A DNA stretch of 64,000 bases. Source: JACVRW01 sp963728155. Lineage in GTDB: Bacteria > Actinomycetota > Thermoleophilia > Solirubrobacterales > Thermoleophilaceae. The DNA is taken from assembly GCA_963728155.1 (NCBI GenBank), contig CAVSJF010000009.1:310001-374000 (forward strand), in the 5' to 3' direction. The position numbers and the translations under genes were made by a program. The notes under the pieces are model-generated. The model was not told where the DNA came from. It was given only the letters and a program-made list of their open reading frames with translations, and made no database searches. Shown one piece after another: positions 34,034 to 42,889 of this stretch; position 1 is the first letter of the stretch, and each line of letters opens with the position of its first letter.

Positions 34034-35494
34034 ATGACGCTCGCCAAGAAGGTCGCCGTGACGACCGTCAGCCTCGTGATCGGGCGCATGATCGCGCTGC
34101 TGGCCGGTGTGGGCGCGACCGCGCTCGCCTCTCGCTACCTGGGCCTCGAGGCATTCGGTGCGCTGACCCTGGCCATGGCGGTGGTGTCGCTGATCTCGGT
34201 CCTGACCGACTTGGGCATGTCGACCATGGCCGCCCGTGAGATCGCTCAGCACCCCGAGCGCGAGCGCGAGATCCTGGGGAACGTCCTCTCGCTTGGCCTC
34301 GCGTTCAGCGCGGCTTCGGGTGTGCTTCTCGTCGCGGTGGCCGAGGTCGCCTACGCGGGAAACTCCGACGTACGGCGCGCGATGCTCGTGCTGAGCCTCC
34401 AGCTCCTGACCGCACCGTTCCTCGGAGCGGCACGGGCGCACTTCCAGGCCGCCCAGCGAGGACCGCTCATCGCGGTCGGCGACGTTGCCCTGGCGGCGGC
34501 CATCTTCGGCGGATCGCTCATCGCGGTCGAGGCGGACCTCGGCTTCACGGCCATGGCGGCCGCGGTCGCCGCCGGGTACCTGGCGCAGGCCGCGGTGATG
34601 ACGCTGTTCGTGCGGTCCGACGTGCGCCTCGCCTGGGGGATCAAGCGCGACACCTGGATGCTGCTGCTTCGGATCTCGTTGCCCCTCGGCGCGACCTTCA
34701 TCGTCAACTACCTGTACTTCAGGCTCGACGTCGTGCTGCTGTCCGTGCTCAAGGGTGACGAGGAGGTCGGCCTCTACGGCCTCGCCTATCGCGTGCTCGA
34801 GGGGCTGATGGTGCTCCCGGCGTACTTCATGCTTGCCCTGTTCCCGGAGATCGCGCGATTGTCGGGGCAGCGCGAGCGTGTGAACGGAATCGTCGCCGCG
34901 GCGCTGAGCACCATGGAGGCCGTGGCGCTGCCCGCGGTGCTGATCACCGCGGTCCTCGCCTCCGATGTGATCGAGGTGATCGCCGGAGCGGAGTACTCGG
35001 ACGCGGCGTGGGTGCTTCGCATCCTCACGCTGGCGCTCGGGATCTCGTACCTGAGCGGTGTCTACGGGCACGCGCTGACCGCGCTCGGCCGCCAGAACCA
35101 GCTCTTTCGCTGGTCGCTGGTGATCCTCGCCGTCAACCTGGTCATCAACCTGGCGCTGATCCCGCCCTTTGGGGTGATCGGCGCGGGCGTGGCCGTGGTG
35201 ATCTCGGAGGTGCTCGGCCTGGTGATCCTCCGGCGTTTGTACAACGAGGTGGGAACGGCTCCACCGTTCACGATCAGCATCCGGATGGTGGTCGCCGGGG
35301 CGGCGATGGTCCTCGCCGCGGCGCCGGCGCTGCTCTTGCCCAGCGGCCTCGCCGGATCCTTGGTGGCGGTGGTCGGCGGCAGCGTGGTCGGTGTGCTCGT
35401 CTACGCTGGCGCGCTCATCGCGTTGCAGGCCGTCCCTAGCGCCGTCGCCGCGCACGTCCCGCCCCGAATCCTTCGCTTCGGAAGGAGCCCATGA
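34034..35494 (+). CDS. Wzx-type polysaccharide flippase
   Basis: 486 residues, intact, ATG at 34034. About 12-14 membrane helices, e.g. VTTVSLVIGRMIALLAGVGA, LTLAMAVVSLISVLTDLGMS, VLSLGLAFSAASGVLLVAVA, GATFIVNYLYFRLDVVLLSV (charged residues in helix 7, common in flippases), GLAYRVLEGLMVLPAYFMLA, AVNLVINLALIPPFGVIGAG. Belongs to the polysaccharide_synt/MOP superfamily. Start of a tightly overlapping block with the next three genes. Second flippase in the locus, implying at least two lipid-linked glycans or repeat units. Confidence 0.92.
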   Translation: MTLAKKVAVTTVSLVIGRMIALLAGVGATALASRYLGLEAFGALTLAMAVVSLISVLTDLGMSTMAAREIAQHPEREREILGNVLSLGLAFSAASGVLLVAVAEVAYAGNSDVRRAMLVLSLQLLTAPFLGAARAHFQAAQRGPLIAVGDVALAAAIFGGSLIAVEADLGFTAMAAAVAAGYLAQAAVMTLFVRSDVRLAWGIKRDTWMLLLRISLPLGATFIVNYLYFRLDVVLLSVLKGDEEVGLYGLAYRVLEGLMVLPAYFMLALFPEIARLSGQRERVNGIVAAALSTMEAVALPAVLITAVLASDVIEVIAGAEYSDAAWVLRILTLALGISYLSGVYGHALTALGRQNQLFRWSLVILAVNLVINLALIPPFGVIGAGVAVVISEVLGLVILRRLYNEVGTAPPFTISIRMVVAGAAMVLAAAPALLLPSGLAGSLVAVVGGSVVGVLVYAGALIALQAVPSAVAAHVPPRILRFGRSP

Positions 35495-36291
35495 CTCTGT
35501 CCGCCGTCCTTGCCGTGCGCAACGAGGAGCCGATGCTCGAGCGCGGCCTCCAGTTGCTCGCCTTCTGTGACGAGATCGTGGTCGTGGTCGATTCCCGCAC
35601 CGACGACCGCACCGAGGAGATCGCCCGGCGCTACACCGAGCGGGTGTTCGTCAACGAGTTTCGCGACTTCGCCTCCCACAAGAATGCGGGCATCGAGCAG
35701 GCCACGGGTGATTGGGTCCTGATGCTCGACGCCGATGAGCGGGTCACGCCCGCCCTCGCTCGGGAGATTCAGGAGAGGCTGCGCGGCGACCCTCCGGAGT
35801 GGGCCTTCGCCATCGAGATCGTGAGCTTCTTTCTCGGTGGCCGCCTCGATGCCGGCGGCTGGCTGCAGGACCACGTGCGCCTCGTGCGCCGCGAACACGC
35901 TCGCTGGAGCGGAGCGATCCACGAGCGCCTGTCGATACCGCCCGAGCGGACCGGACGCCTCGACGAGGGCATCTGGCATTTCTCACACCGCACGATCGAG
36001 GAGATGCTGGCCAAGACGATCCGCTTCGGCCAGGTCCAGGCGCTCGAGCTGGCGGAGCAGGGAGCCCCGCGAGTGACCAGGTTCACCCTCGCGAAGACCG
36101 TGCTCCGAGAGCTCGCCTCGCGTCTGGTCTACCACCGCGGATACCGCGGCGGGATGCCCGGCTTCATCGAAGCGGTGTACCAGCCGTTCTCGCTGTTCTG
36201 TGTCCAGGTGATGCTCTGGCAGCGCCAGCGCGGGGAGTCGATCGAGGAGAGCTACGCCAAGCTCGAGCGCCAGGCCGCCGAGCACCGATGA
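35491..36291 (+). CDS. Glycosyltransferase family 2, WaaE/KdtX-like
   Basis: 266 residues, overlapping the flippase stop by ATGA. LSAVLAVRNEEPMLERGLQL, DEIVVVVDSRTDDRTEEIAR, FASHKNAGIEQATGDWVLML, then DADERVTPALAREIQERLRG (DADER metal motif), and ARWSGAIHERLSIPPERTGR (HE segment typical of the WaaE subgroup). Enzymes of this subgroup add glucose or heptose-linked residues to LPS cores in Gram-negatives; here the acceptor is unknown, but the heptose genes 2.5 kb downstream are suggestive. Confidence 0.9.
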   Translation: MTLSAVLAVRNEEPMLERGLQLLAFCDEIVVVVDSRTDDRTEEIARRYTERVFVNEFRDFASHKNAGIEQATGDWVLMLDADERVTPALAREIQERLRGDPPEWAFAIEIVSFFLGGRLDAGGWLQDHVRLVRREHARWSGAIHERLSIPPERTGRLDEGIWHFSHRTIEEMLAKTIRFGQVQALELAEQGAPRVTRFTLAKTVLRELASRLVYHRGYRGGMPGFIEAVYQPFSLFCVQVMLWQRQRGESIEESYAKLERQAAEHR

Positions 36292-36995
36292 GCACCTACG
36301 TGGCCAACGTGAACCTCGAGCTTCTCGGGGCCGGGCCGGGCGGCGAGGTGGTGGACGTGGGCTGCGGCGACGGGGGACTGGTCGAGCTGCTTGCGCGGGC
36401 CGGGTTGCGGGTGACCGGCGTCGAGCCGGCCGCCTACCTGCGTGAGCGCTTCAACGCGCGCGAACTCGATCCCCACTCCGCGCGTGTGGTCGAGGGAGTG
36501 GTCGAGCGGCTCCCGTTTGGTGACGGCGAGGTGGGCGCGGCCGTGAGCACCGAGGTGCTCGAGCACGTGGCCGATCCGGACGCCGCCATGGATGAGCTCC
36601 ATCGCGTGCTGCGCCCGGGGGCGGTGGTGTGTCTTTCCGTGCCCACGAGCTTCACCGAGCTGTTGTTCTGGCGGCTGCACCCGGACTACGCCGCCAATGC
36701 CACGCACGTGCGCATCTTCACCAAGCCCGAGCTGCGGCGCCTCGTCGAGACGCACGGGTTCGAGGTGGTCGCCTGGGAGGGCCGCAACTTCCGCTCCGCC
36801 CTGGTCTGGGTCTTCCACGCGGCGCTTCGCTCTCCGTCCGACCACGCAGGAGTCATACAGGGGAACCTGTGGGTCAACCGCGTGGTGGATGCCGGTTGGC
36901 GGGCGCTTGGGCTGGTGGGCGCTGACCGCCTGGTGGACCGCCTGGGCAATCGCCTCTGGCCCAAGAGCTGGTACGTCTACTGCCGCCGGCGATGA
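36288..36995 (+). CDS. Class I SAM-dependent methyltransferase
   Basis: 235 residues, ATG at 36288 overlapping the upstream TGA. Motif I GGEVVDVGCGDGGLVELLAR, VTGVEPAAYLRERFNAREL, VERLPFGDGEVGAAVSTEVL (motif IV with EVLEHV), DELHRVLRPGAVVCLSVPTS, then FTKPELRRLVETHGFEVVAW. Methyltransf_11 type. Located between a GT2 and a GT4 gene with 4-bp overlaps on both sides, so it should act on the same growing glycan or its precursor. Confidence 0.88.
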   Translation: MSTYVANVNLELLGAGPGGEVVDVGCGDGGLVELLARAGLRVTGVEPAAYLRERFNARELDPHSARVVEGVVERLPFGDGEVGAAVSTEVLEHVADPDAAMDELHRVLRPGAVVCLSVPTSFTELLFWRLHPDYAANATHVRIFTKPELRRLVETHGFEVVAWEGRNFRSALVWVFHAALRSPSDHAGVIQGNLWVNRVVDAGWRALGLVGADRLVDRLGNRLWPKSWYVYCRRR

Positions 36996-38083
36996 CCCGG
37001 ATCGGGATCTTCAATCCCTACCCGAGCGGGTTGGGCGGAGGCGAGAAGTACCTCTACACGATCCTCGAGGAAGCGGTACGGGCGCCCGGGGCCGACGTTG
37101 TGCTCCTCAGTCCCGCCCCGCCCGATGTCGGCCGCTGGCGCGAGCTGAACGTCGAGGTCGAGCCGGACTCGTTTCGCTGGCAGCGGGCCGGCGTGCTCAG
37201 CGTCACGCCCCGAACTCGGGGGCTCGATCTCTTCGTCGCCATCGCCAACCACTTTCCTCCGCTCTCGCTCGCTCGGCGATCGGCGGTGATCGTCCAGTTT
37301 CCCTTCACCAGCCTGCGCGACGCGGGCGGGCGCCTCGCCGCCCTGCGTGTCGCGGAGCGCAGGTTGCGGCTGCGCAGCTACGACACGGTGCTGTGCTACT
37401 CGGACTTCGTCCGGCGGGCGATCATGGAACGGCTGGAGATCGAGGCGCCGGTGGTGATCGCTCCGCCGGTCGACACCCGGCGGGGGTCGCCCGGCTTCAA
37501 GGGCCCCAACGTGATCGCCGTCGGGCGCTTCTTCCCGTCCGCCGACGCCAACAACAAGAAGCACGACGTCCTCATCGACGCTTTCTCCCGGCTGGTGCAG
37601 GATCCGCGCAGCGCCGGTTGGGCGCTGCGCCTTGCCGGCGGGTGCGCCGACGACGCCGGATCCCAGCAGCACCTTCGCGACCTTCGGCGTCGCGCGCAGG
37701 ACCTGCCCGTGAGCTTCCATGTGAACGTGGAGAGCGCCGAGCTGGCCCGCCTCTACGCTGAGAGCGCGCTCTTTTGGCATGCGGCCGGCCACGGCGAGAC
37801 CCGGCCCGAGCGTTTCGAGCACTTCGGCATTACGACCGTGGAGGCGATGGCCCACGGCTGTGTCCCCATCGTGCCCGCCCTGGGTGGCCAGACGGAGATC
37901 GTGGCCGACGGTCAGAACGGGCGGCTGTGGCGCTCGGTCGACGAGCTGATCTCGATCTCGGCGGACCTCATGGAAGACCCGGATGCGACCCGGGCGCTCG
38001 CCTCGAGGGCCGTGCGAGACGCGGAGCGCTTTGGCAAGGAGCGCTTCCTCCGTCAGGTGAGGGAGCAGCTCCTGCGCTTCTAG
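36992..38083 (+). CDS. Glycosyltransferase family 4
   Basis: 363 residues, ATG overlapping the upstream stop. RIGIFNPYPSGLGGGEKYLY (GGGEK loop), FVAIANHFPPLSLARRSAVI, YDTVLCYSDFVRRAIMERLE, NVIAVGRFFPSADANNKKHD, then ALFWHAAGHGETRPERFEHF and GITTVEAMAHGCVPIVPALG (E-x7-E type loop). The RPERFEHFGITTVEAMAHGC pattern resembles mannosyl-/ALG11-like GT4 enzymes. Retaining, cytoplasmic. Next gene begins 10 bp later. Confidence 0.92.
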   Translation: MTRIGIFNPYPSGLGGGEKYLYTILEEAVRAPGADVVLLSPAPPDVGRWRELNVEVEPDSFRWQRAGVLSVTPRTRGLDLFVAIANHFPPLSLARRSAVIVQFPFTSLRDAGGRLAALRVAERRLRLRSYDTVLCYSDFVRRAIMERLEIEAPVVIAPPVDTRRGSPGFKGPNVIAVGRFFPSADANNKKHDVLIDAFSRLVQDPRSAGWALRLAGGCADDAGSQQHLRDLRRRAQDLPVSFHVNVESAELARLYAESALFWHAAGHGETRPERFEHFGITTVEAMAHGCVPIVPALGGQTEIVADGQNGRLWRSVDELISISADLMEDPDATRALASRAVRDAERFGKERFLRQVREQLLRF

Positions 38084-38093
38084 ACTGCCCGCC

Positions 38094-38825
38094 GTGCTCA
38101 GACCCGTCCTCAGCCGCCCGCGCGGCTTCCGCGTCGTGCGGGCGACCTTCCGGGCTCTTCAGCGCGTGACCGTGCCCCTCCGGAGGCGCCTCTACCTGTC
38201 CGGTAGCGGCCGGCGGCTGGTCGCGCTCCTGCCCAGGCCGGTGAGCGGCGCGCTCGGCCTCGATGACGCAAGCGCGATCGGGAGCAGGCGGCTGGAGATC
38301 GGCGGTGGCCCCCACGCCCAGAAGGGCTTCCTGCACGTCGACATCGACCCGGGCGCCCATCATCTGGAGTGGGTGGCGCCGGCCTGGAAGCTGCCCTTGC
38401 CCGACGGATGGGCCAGTGAGATCGTCGCCGTTCACGCACTCGAGCACGTCGAGCCCCCGCTGCTCCTGCCCACCCTCGAGGAGTGGCGGCGCGTGCTCGC
38501 GCCGGACGGCCGGGTCGAGATCCACGTGCCGAACGGCGCCGCTCTGATGGAGGCGTTCCTCGCCCGACCCGTGGAAGAAAAATGGCCGATCATGGGGTCG
38601 ATCCTCGGTATGTACTGCTCACCCGAGGTGCGTGATCCGCGCGAGCTCGGAACGCGGTCCGACCATCAATTGATCTTCGATTCCGTGCTTCTGGAGTGGG
38701 CCCTCGACGCCGCCGGCTTCACGGCCGTGCGCGACCTGACGGGGAGCGTGGAGGACCGCCACAGCGAGCCTTGGCGGACGCTCGTCGCCGACTATTCCCT
38801 GGTCGCCGAGGCGCGCAGGCCCTAG
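38094..38825 (+). CDS. Predicted SAM-dependent methyltransferase (COG4627-like)
   Basis: 243 residues from GTG at 38094. N-terminal basic amphipathic region, then RRLEIGGGPHAQKGFLHVDI (EIGGGPxxxxGFxHVDI, the SAM site of this subgroup), LPDGWASEIVAVHALEHVEP (motif IV), LEEWRRVLAPDGRVEIHVPN. Tail contains DHQLIFDSVLLEWALDAAGF. The family is often found in glycan loci but without a known acceptor. Its TAG interlocks with the stop of the converging gmhB gene (4-bp overlap at 38822-38825). Confidence 0.85.
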   Translation: MLRPVLSRPRGFRVVRATFRALQRVTVPLRRRLYLSGSGRRLVALLPRPVSGALGLDDASAIGSRRLEIGGGPHAQKGFLHVDIDPGAHHLEWVAPAWKLPLPDGWASEIVAVHALEHVEPPLLLPTLEEWRRVLAPDGRVEIHVPNGAALMEAFLARPVEEKWPIMGSILGMYCSPEVRDPRELGTRSDHQLIFDSVLLEWALDAAGFTAVRDLTGSVEDRHSEPWRTLVADYSLVAEARRP

Positions 38826-39328
38826 CGGCTCTGCAGCCACCGCGCGGCCGCCGCCAGGTCCGGCGCGCGGTGATCCGGCGCCGGCATCGGCTCCCGGTTC
38901 CCGCCCACCAGGACCCGCAAGGCGCCCACCAGCTCAGCCGCCCGCATGTCCGAAGCGCGATCGCCCACGACCGCCGACCGGTCGAGCGCAAAGCCCAGAT
39001 CGCCCGCCGCCCTCTCGAACAGCAGCGTTCCCGGCTTACGGCAGCGGCAGCCGCCCTCGTGGGGGCAGTGGAGAATCGCATCGAGGCGCCCGCCCGCCGT
39101 TTTCACGTCCTCCAGCATCCGCGCGTGAATCTCGGTGAGGTCACCTTCGGAGAGGCGGCCCCGGGCGATTCCGCGCTGATTGGTCACCACCACCAGCGGC
39201 ACATCCAGCTCCGCCAGCCGGCGCAGGCCCTCGAGGGCTCCGGGCGCAAAGACGAACTGATCCCAGGAGGTCACGTATTCGCCCTCGGGGGCCTTCGCGT
39301 TGATCACACCGTCTCGGTCGAGGAACAC
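38822..39328 (-). CDS. gmhB: D-glycero-D-manno-heptose 1,7-bisphosphate phosphatase
   Basis: HAD phosphatase: AVFLDRDGVINAKAPEGEYV (DxD nucleophile DRDG), LVVVTNQRGIARGRLSEGDL (motif II Thr-Asn-Gln), ILHCPHEGGCRCRKPGTLLF (C-x-H...C-x-C zinc loop, hallmark of GmhB) and SAVVGDRASDMRAAELVGAL (motif III/IV, GDRxSD). Start taken as the GTG at 39328, since no ATG lies upstream in frame; translation may begin a few codons earlier. Removes a phosphate from heptose 1,7-bisphosphate in the step before nucleotide activation. Adjacent to gmhA and hddA, all on the minus strand. Confidence 0.92.
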   Translation of the reverse strand: MFLDRDGVINAKAPEGEYVTSWDQFVFAPGALEGLRRLAELDVPLVVVTNQRGIARGRLSEGDLTEIHARMLEDVKTAGGRLDAILHCPHEGGCRCRKPGTLLFERAAGDLGFALDRSAVVGDRASDMRAAELVGALRVLVGGNREPMPAPDHRAPDLAAAARWLQSR

Positions 39329-39339
39329 GGCGCTGAGGC

Positions 39340-39924
39340 TCAGGAAAACTCCCTTTCCACGAGCTCGCACAGCACGTGAGCCAGCAGCGTGTGGCATTCC
39401 TGGACTCGCGGGGTCTCGGTGCACGGGGCAACGACGCATATGTCGGCCAGCTCGGGCAGGGCACCTCCGTCTCCCCCGGTCAGGGCGGCGGTCGCCATGT
39501 CCGCGGCGCGGGCCGCCTCGAGGCCCGCCAGCACATTCGCCGAGCGCCCGCTGGTGGAGATGGCGAGGGCAAGATCGCCCGGCTTGCCCAGCGCCTCCAC
39601 CTGGCGAGCGAAGACGCGGTGGTAGCCGTAGTCGTTCGCGATAGCCGTGACCGCCGACGTGTTGTCGCTGAGCGCCAGAGCCGGGAGTGCTTCGCGGTCC
39701 ACCAGGAAACGGCCGACCATCTCCGCCGCGATGTGCGTGGCGTCGGCCGCGCTGCCTCCGTTACCGAACACGAGGAGCTTCCCGCCCCGCTTGAGAACGC
39801 CGGCGGTCGTCTCGGCCACACGCGCCACGGCCGTGAGGATGTCGGCCTCGAGCAGTCGCTCCTGGGCGGCGAGGCTTTCCCGGATGCGCTTCTCCGCGAG
39901 CACCGTTGCCGTGTCAGCTGTCAT
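39340..39924 (-). CDS. gmhA: Sedoheptulose 7-phosphate isomerase
   Basis: 194 residues from ATG at 39924. SIS domain protein: GKLLVFGNGGSAADATHIAA (GNGGSAADA, hallmark), EMVGRFLVDREALPALALSD, TAIANDYGYHRVFARQVEAL (NDYGY), KPGDLALAISTSGRSANVLA (ISTSGxS), CTETPRVQECHTLLAHVLCE (catalytic His near the C terminus). Converts sedoheptulose 7-phosphate to D-glycero-D-manno-heptose 7-phosphate, the first heptose step. Overlaps hddA by 11 bp, so the three heptose genes form one unit with 11 bp before gmhB. Confidence 0.95.
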   Translation of the reverse strand: MTADTATVLAEKRIRESLAAQERLLEADILTAVARVAETTAGVLKRGGKLLVFGNGGSAADATHIAAEMVGRFLVDREALPALALSDNTSAVTAIANDYGYHRVFARQVEALGKPGDLALAISTSGRSANVLAGLEAARAADMATAALTGGDGGALPELADICVVAPCTETPRVQECHTLLAHVLCELVEREFS

Positions 39925-40935
39925 CGACTCGCCAGGTTCGCAGTCCCTTGGCCTCGAACGCGAACTCGTCCACCGTCGCGTCCAGGGCCAGCATCCGCTC
40001 GGCCACGTGATGCTTCTTGTCGTGCTCGCAGTAGAGGAGCACGTAGCCGCCGCCGCCCGCGCCGGTGACCTTCCCTCCGATCGCGCCCGGCCTTGCGCGC
40101 CTCGCCGTAGAGCTCGTCGATGCGCGGGTTCGAGATGCGTGCGGACATCCGCTTCTTGGCCTCCCACGCGGTGTCGAGCAGCTCGCCGAAGTCGCGCAGC
40201 CGGCGCTGCAGGAGGGCGTTCTTCATCTCGACGGCCAGCTCCTTCTGGGCCCGCAATCCGGCCAGCGTGTCCTCGTTGCCCTCCTCGAAGCGCTTCGTCT
40301 GGTCCTCGATGATGTGATCGCCCTGGCGGGTCGTTCCCGTGTAGCACAGGAGCAGGTTGTGCTCGAGCTCGAGCATCACGTCGGGGGCCACGCGCAGGGG
40401 GTTGACCACCACGCGATCCTTCTCGAGCTCGATGAAGCTGAAGCCGCCGAAGGCGGCGGCGTACTGGTCCTGGCGACCGCCCTTGATGCCGAGCTCGTCG
40501 CGTTCGACCGAGTGCGCGAGCTCGGCCAGCTCGTAGTCGGTCAGCGGAAGGTTGCGGAACTCGGCGAGCGCGCCGATCAGCGCCACCATCATGGCCGAGG
40601 AGGAGCCGAGCCCCGACCCCGGTGGAGCATTGGAGTGGAGCAGCAGGTCGAACCCGCGGGACTCACGGCCGGCGAAGCGACGGATGGCCGCTTTGGCCAG
40701 ATCCAGCTTGCCGTCGAAGACGAGCGGCTCGTGGGCGCCGAATTGCGCTTCGCAGCCCGTAGTCGAGCGAGCTGATGTGGATGTTGTCGTCCGAGCGGGG
40801 CCGCAGCGTTCCGTAGGCGTAGCGGTTGATCGCCGCGTTGAGGACGAGGCCGCCCTCCTGCTCCGGAAAGGGCGGAACGTCGGTGCCGCCACCCGCGAAG
40901 GAGATCCGCAGCGGGGCCTTGGCACGGATGAGCAT
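39914..40935 (-). CDS. hddA: D-glycero-alpha-D-manno-heptose 7-phosphate kinase (GHMP family; two frameshifts)
   Basis: ATG at 40935. MLIRAKAPLRISFAGGGTDV (RAPxRISFAGGGTD, hallmark), INRYAYGTLRPRSDDNIHIS, shift near 40742, FDGKLDLAKAAIRRFAGRES, NAPPGSGLGSSSAMMVALIG (GHMP ATP motif), IKGGRQDQYAAAFGGFSFIE (GRQDQYAAAFGG, hallmark). A second shift near 40087 leads to GAIGGKVTGAGGGGYVLLYC and ends WRVDDS-TGA at 39916-39914. Phosphorylates heptose 7-phosphate at C1 in the alpha configuration, which commits to GDP-heptose rather than ADP-heptose. The matching guanylyltransferase (hddC) was not seen in the window. Confidence 0.92.
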
Positions 40936-40971
40936 GCGGCGCAGCAGCCTAGCGAGGGTTGCTGCTTCGAT

Positions 40972-41664
40972 ATGGGCATGCCCACGGTCCTCGAAGAAGT
41001 GCGAGCGCGTATTCCAGCGGTGCGTGGACGGCTGCTGCGTCCGCTCGTTCGCTACCGCGAGATGCGCTTTCCAACCTTCGCAGCGGAGGTGCACGAGTCG
41101 ATAGCGAGCTCGGACGATTACTTCCGGTACGCCACGCTCGGCCTGGCCGCTCAGAGGGTGCTCGACGAGGCGATACCGGGCGCGTTCGCCGAGGTGGGCG
41201 TCTGGCGCGGGGAGACCAGCGCGTTTCTCAAGCGCGCGGCGCCCGAGCGCATGCTCTACCTGTTCGACACTTTCAGCGGTTTTCCCGAAGCGGATCTTTC
41301 ACCCGCGACACCCGACACCCGCTTTCGCGACACCAGCGAGGAGGCGGTTCGCCGCCGTCTCGGTCCGTCGCCCAACGTGACCTTTCGCCCGGGCTACGTT
41401 CCCGACACGCTCGAGGGCCTGGAGGAGGAGGCGTTCGCCTTCGTGCTGCTCGACCTGGACCTGTTCGAACCCACACGCGCGTCGCTGGAGTTCTTCTACC
41501 CGCGCCTGTCGCCTGGCGGGTACCTGGTCATCCACGACTACAACAACCCAGAGTCGGAGTGGGCATGCAAGCGGGCGATGGACGACTTTCTCGTCCACCG
41601 GCCCGAGCAGCTCGTCGAGCTCGGTGACGTCTGGGGATCAGCGCTGATTCGCCGGGCGGGCTGA
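40972..41664 (+). CDS. TylF/macrocin O-methyltransferase-family protein
   Basis: 230 residues; ATG at 40972 or 40978. FPTFAAEVHESIASSDDYFR, GAFAEVGVWRGETSAFLKRA (motif I EVGVWxG, hallmark of the family), MLYLFDTFSGFPEADLSPAT (LFDTFxGFP, hallmark), FRPGYVPDTLEGLEEEAFAF, VLLDLDLFEPTRASLEFFYP (DxDLYxxT-like metal site), GGYLVIHDYNNPESEWACKR. Mg-dependent O-methyltransferase of deoxysugar hydroxyls in macrolide and glycan pathways. Divergent from hddA with 36 bp between. Likely methylates a 6-deoxy sugar or heptose of this glycan. Confidence 0.88.
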   Translation: MGMPTVLEEVRARIPAVRGRLLRPLVRYREMRFPTFAAEVHESIASSDDYFRYATLGLAAQRVLDEAIPGAFAEVGVWRGETSAFLKRAAPERMLYLFDTFSGFPEADLSPATPDTRFRDTSEEAVRRRLGPSPNVTFRPGYVPDTLEGLEEEAFAFVLLDLDLFEPTRASLEFFYPRLSPGGYLVIHDYNNPESEWACKRAMDDFLVHRPEQLVELGDVWGSALIRRAG

Positions 41665-41668
41665 GCGC

Positions 41669-42889
41669 TGCGCATCCTGCATCTCACCCCCGAGCTCCCC
41701 TACGAGCCGGGGGGCGGGGGAGGACGTACCGCGAGTTCTTTCTGTTGCGTCGTCTCGTCGAGCTCGGGCACGACGTGCTCAATGTCTCGCCGGCCCTTCC
41801 CCACGAGCTGCATCGTGCGGAGGCCCTGCGAGCGGTGGGCGTGGAGAACTGGATCGCGCGGCGGCCCGCTTCCCCGCTCGAGGAGGTCGCCCGGGCGCTG
41901 GCGAAGGAGCCGGTGGTGCTGGCCGACGCGGTCAGCCGGCCGGTGCGGGCCCTCGAGATGCGGGTCTTCTGGACCCGGCTGCGGGGCCTCGCCCTGCAGG
42001 CGACCGGCTCGTGGCGTCCCGATGTGGTCGCGTGGTCGGACACGACATGGCCGCGGCCTGGGCGCTCGACCTGCCCGCCCGCCTGCCCGCCGTGCTCACC
42101 TGCCACAACCTCACCTGGCGCTGGTATGAGTCCCGCGCGCAGAGAGCCGGCCGGGCCCGCGCCCTCCTCCTGCGCGCCGAGGCGGCGCGCTACCGCCGGC
42201 ACGTGAGACGTGTGCTGCCGCGCTTTCACACCGCGGTCGCCGTGTCCACGCTCGAGGCCGAGGAGCTGCGCGCGCTGGGCGGCCCGCGGGTGGAGCTGAT
42301 TCCCACCGGCGTGGACACCGGCGAGCTGCATCCAACGCCCGAGCAGAGCGGCCCTCCGCGCCTGCTGTTCACGGGCACCATGAGCTACGGGCCCAACAAC
42401 CAGGGCATCCGCTGGTTCGCCCGCGAGGTCTGGCCGCTGGTGCGCTCGCAGGTGCCCGACGCCCGCCTCGACGTGGTGGGCAAGGACCCGCCGGAGGCTG
42501 TGCAGGCCCTCGACGGCCGGGACGGCATCGCTGTGCACGGCTTCGTCGATTCGATGGTTCCCTGGTTCGCTTCCGCCCACGCCGTGGTGGTGCCGATCCT
42601 GGCCGGAGCCGGAATCCGCGTGAAGATCATCGAGGCCATGGCGGCCGGACGCGCCGTGGTCTCGACGCCGCTGGGCTGCGAGGGCCTGGCCGGTCTCGAG
42701 GCCGGGCGCCACCTGCTCGTGGCCGGCGAGCCGCGCGCTTTCGCCGACTGCGCAGTCCGGCTGCTGGCCGACCCGGGCGAGCGCGCACAGATGGCCGCCG
42801 AGGCGCGCCTGCTCGCCGAGTCGACCTACGACTGGCGGCCGTTGGGAGAGCAACTGGAGCAGGTCCTGCGGGACGCCGCGGCCCGGTGA
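41669..42889 (+). CDS. Glycosyltransferase family 4 (frameshifted at a G-rich run and near 42035)
   Basis: N terminus ALRILHLTPELPYEPGGGGG immediately after the upstream stop; no ATG/GTG/TTG is visible in that frame before the loop, so the first base or codon may be miscalled. The frame breaks in the run GGGGGGCGGGGGAGG (41710-41724), then continues EFFLLRRLVELGHDVLNVSP, breaks again near 42035 and goes on DMAAAWALDLPARLPAVLTC, HNLTWRWYESRAQRAGRARA, VELIPTGVDTGELHPTPEQS, GPPRLLFTGTMSYGPNNQGI, AHAVVVPILAGAGIRVKIIE then AMAAGRAVVSTPLGCEGL. Retaining GT-B transferase. Ends with GTGA overlap to the next GT4. Confidence 0.85.
   Translation, partial: CASCISPPSSPTSRGAGEDVPRVLSVASSRRARARRAQCLAGPSPRAASCGGPASGGRGELDRAAARFPARGGRPGAGEGAGGAGRRGQPAGAGPRDAGLLDPAAGPRPAGDRLVASRCGRVVGHDMAAAWALDLPARLPAVLTCHNLTWRWYESRAQRAGRARALLLRAEAARYRRHVRRVLPRFHTAVAVSTLEAEELRALGGPRVELIPTGVDTGELHPTPEQSGPPRLLFTGTMSYGPNNQGIRWFAREVWPLVRSQVPDARLDVVGKDPPEAVQALDGRDGIAVHGFVDSMVPWFASAHAVVVPILAGAGIRVKIIEAMAAGRAVVSTPLGCEGLAGLEAGRHLLVAGEPRAFADCAVRLLADPGERAQMAAEARLLAESTYDWRPLGEQLEQVLRDAAAR

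Noticed and set aside
33860..35455. 531-codon open frame antisense to the second flippase gene
   Set aside because: Low-complexity His/Asp/Arg/Gln composition with no family motifs, opposite an intact flippase with clear membrane helices.
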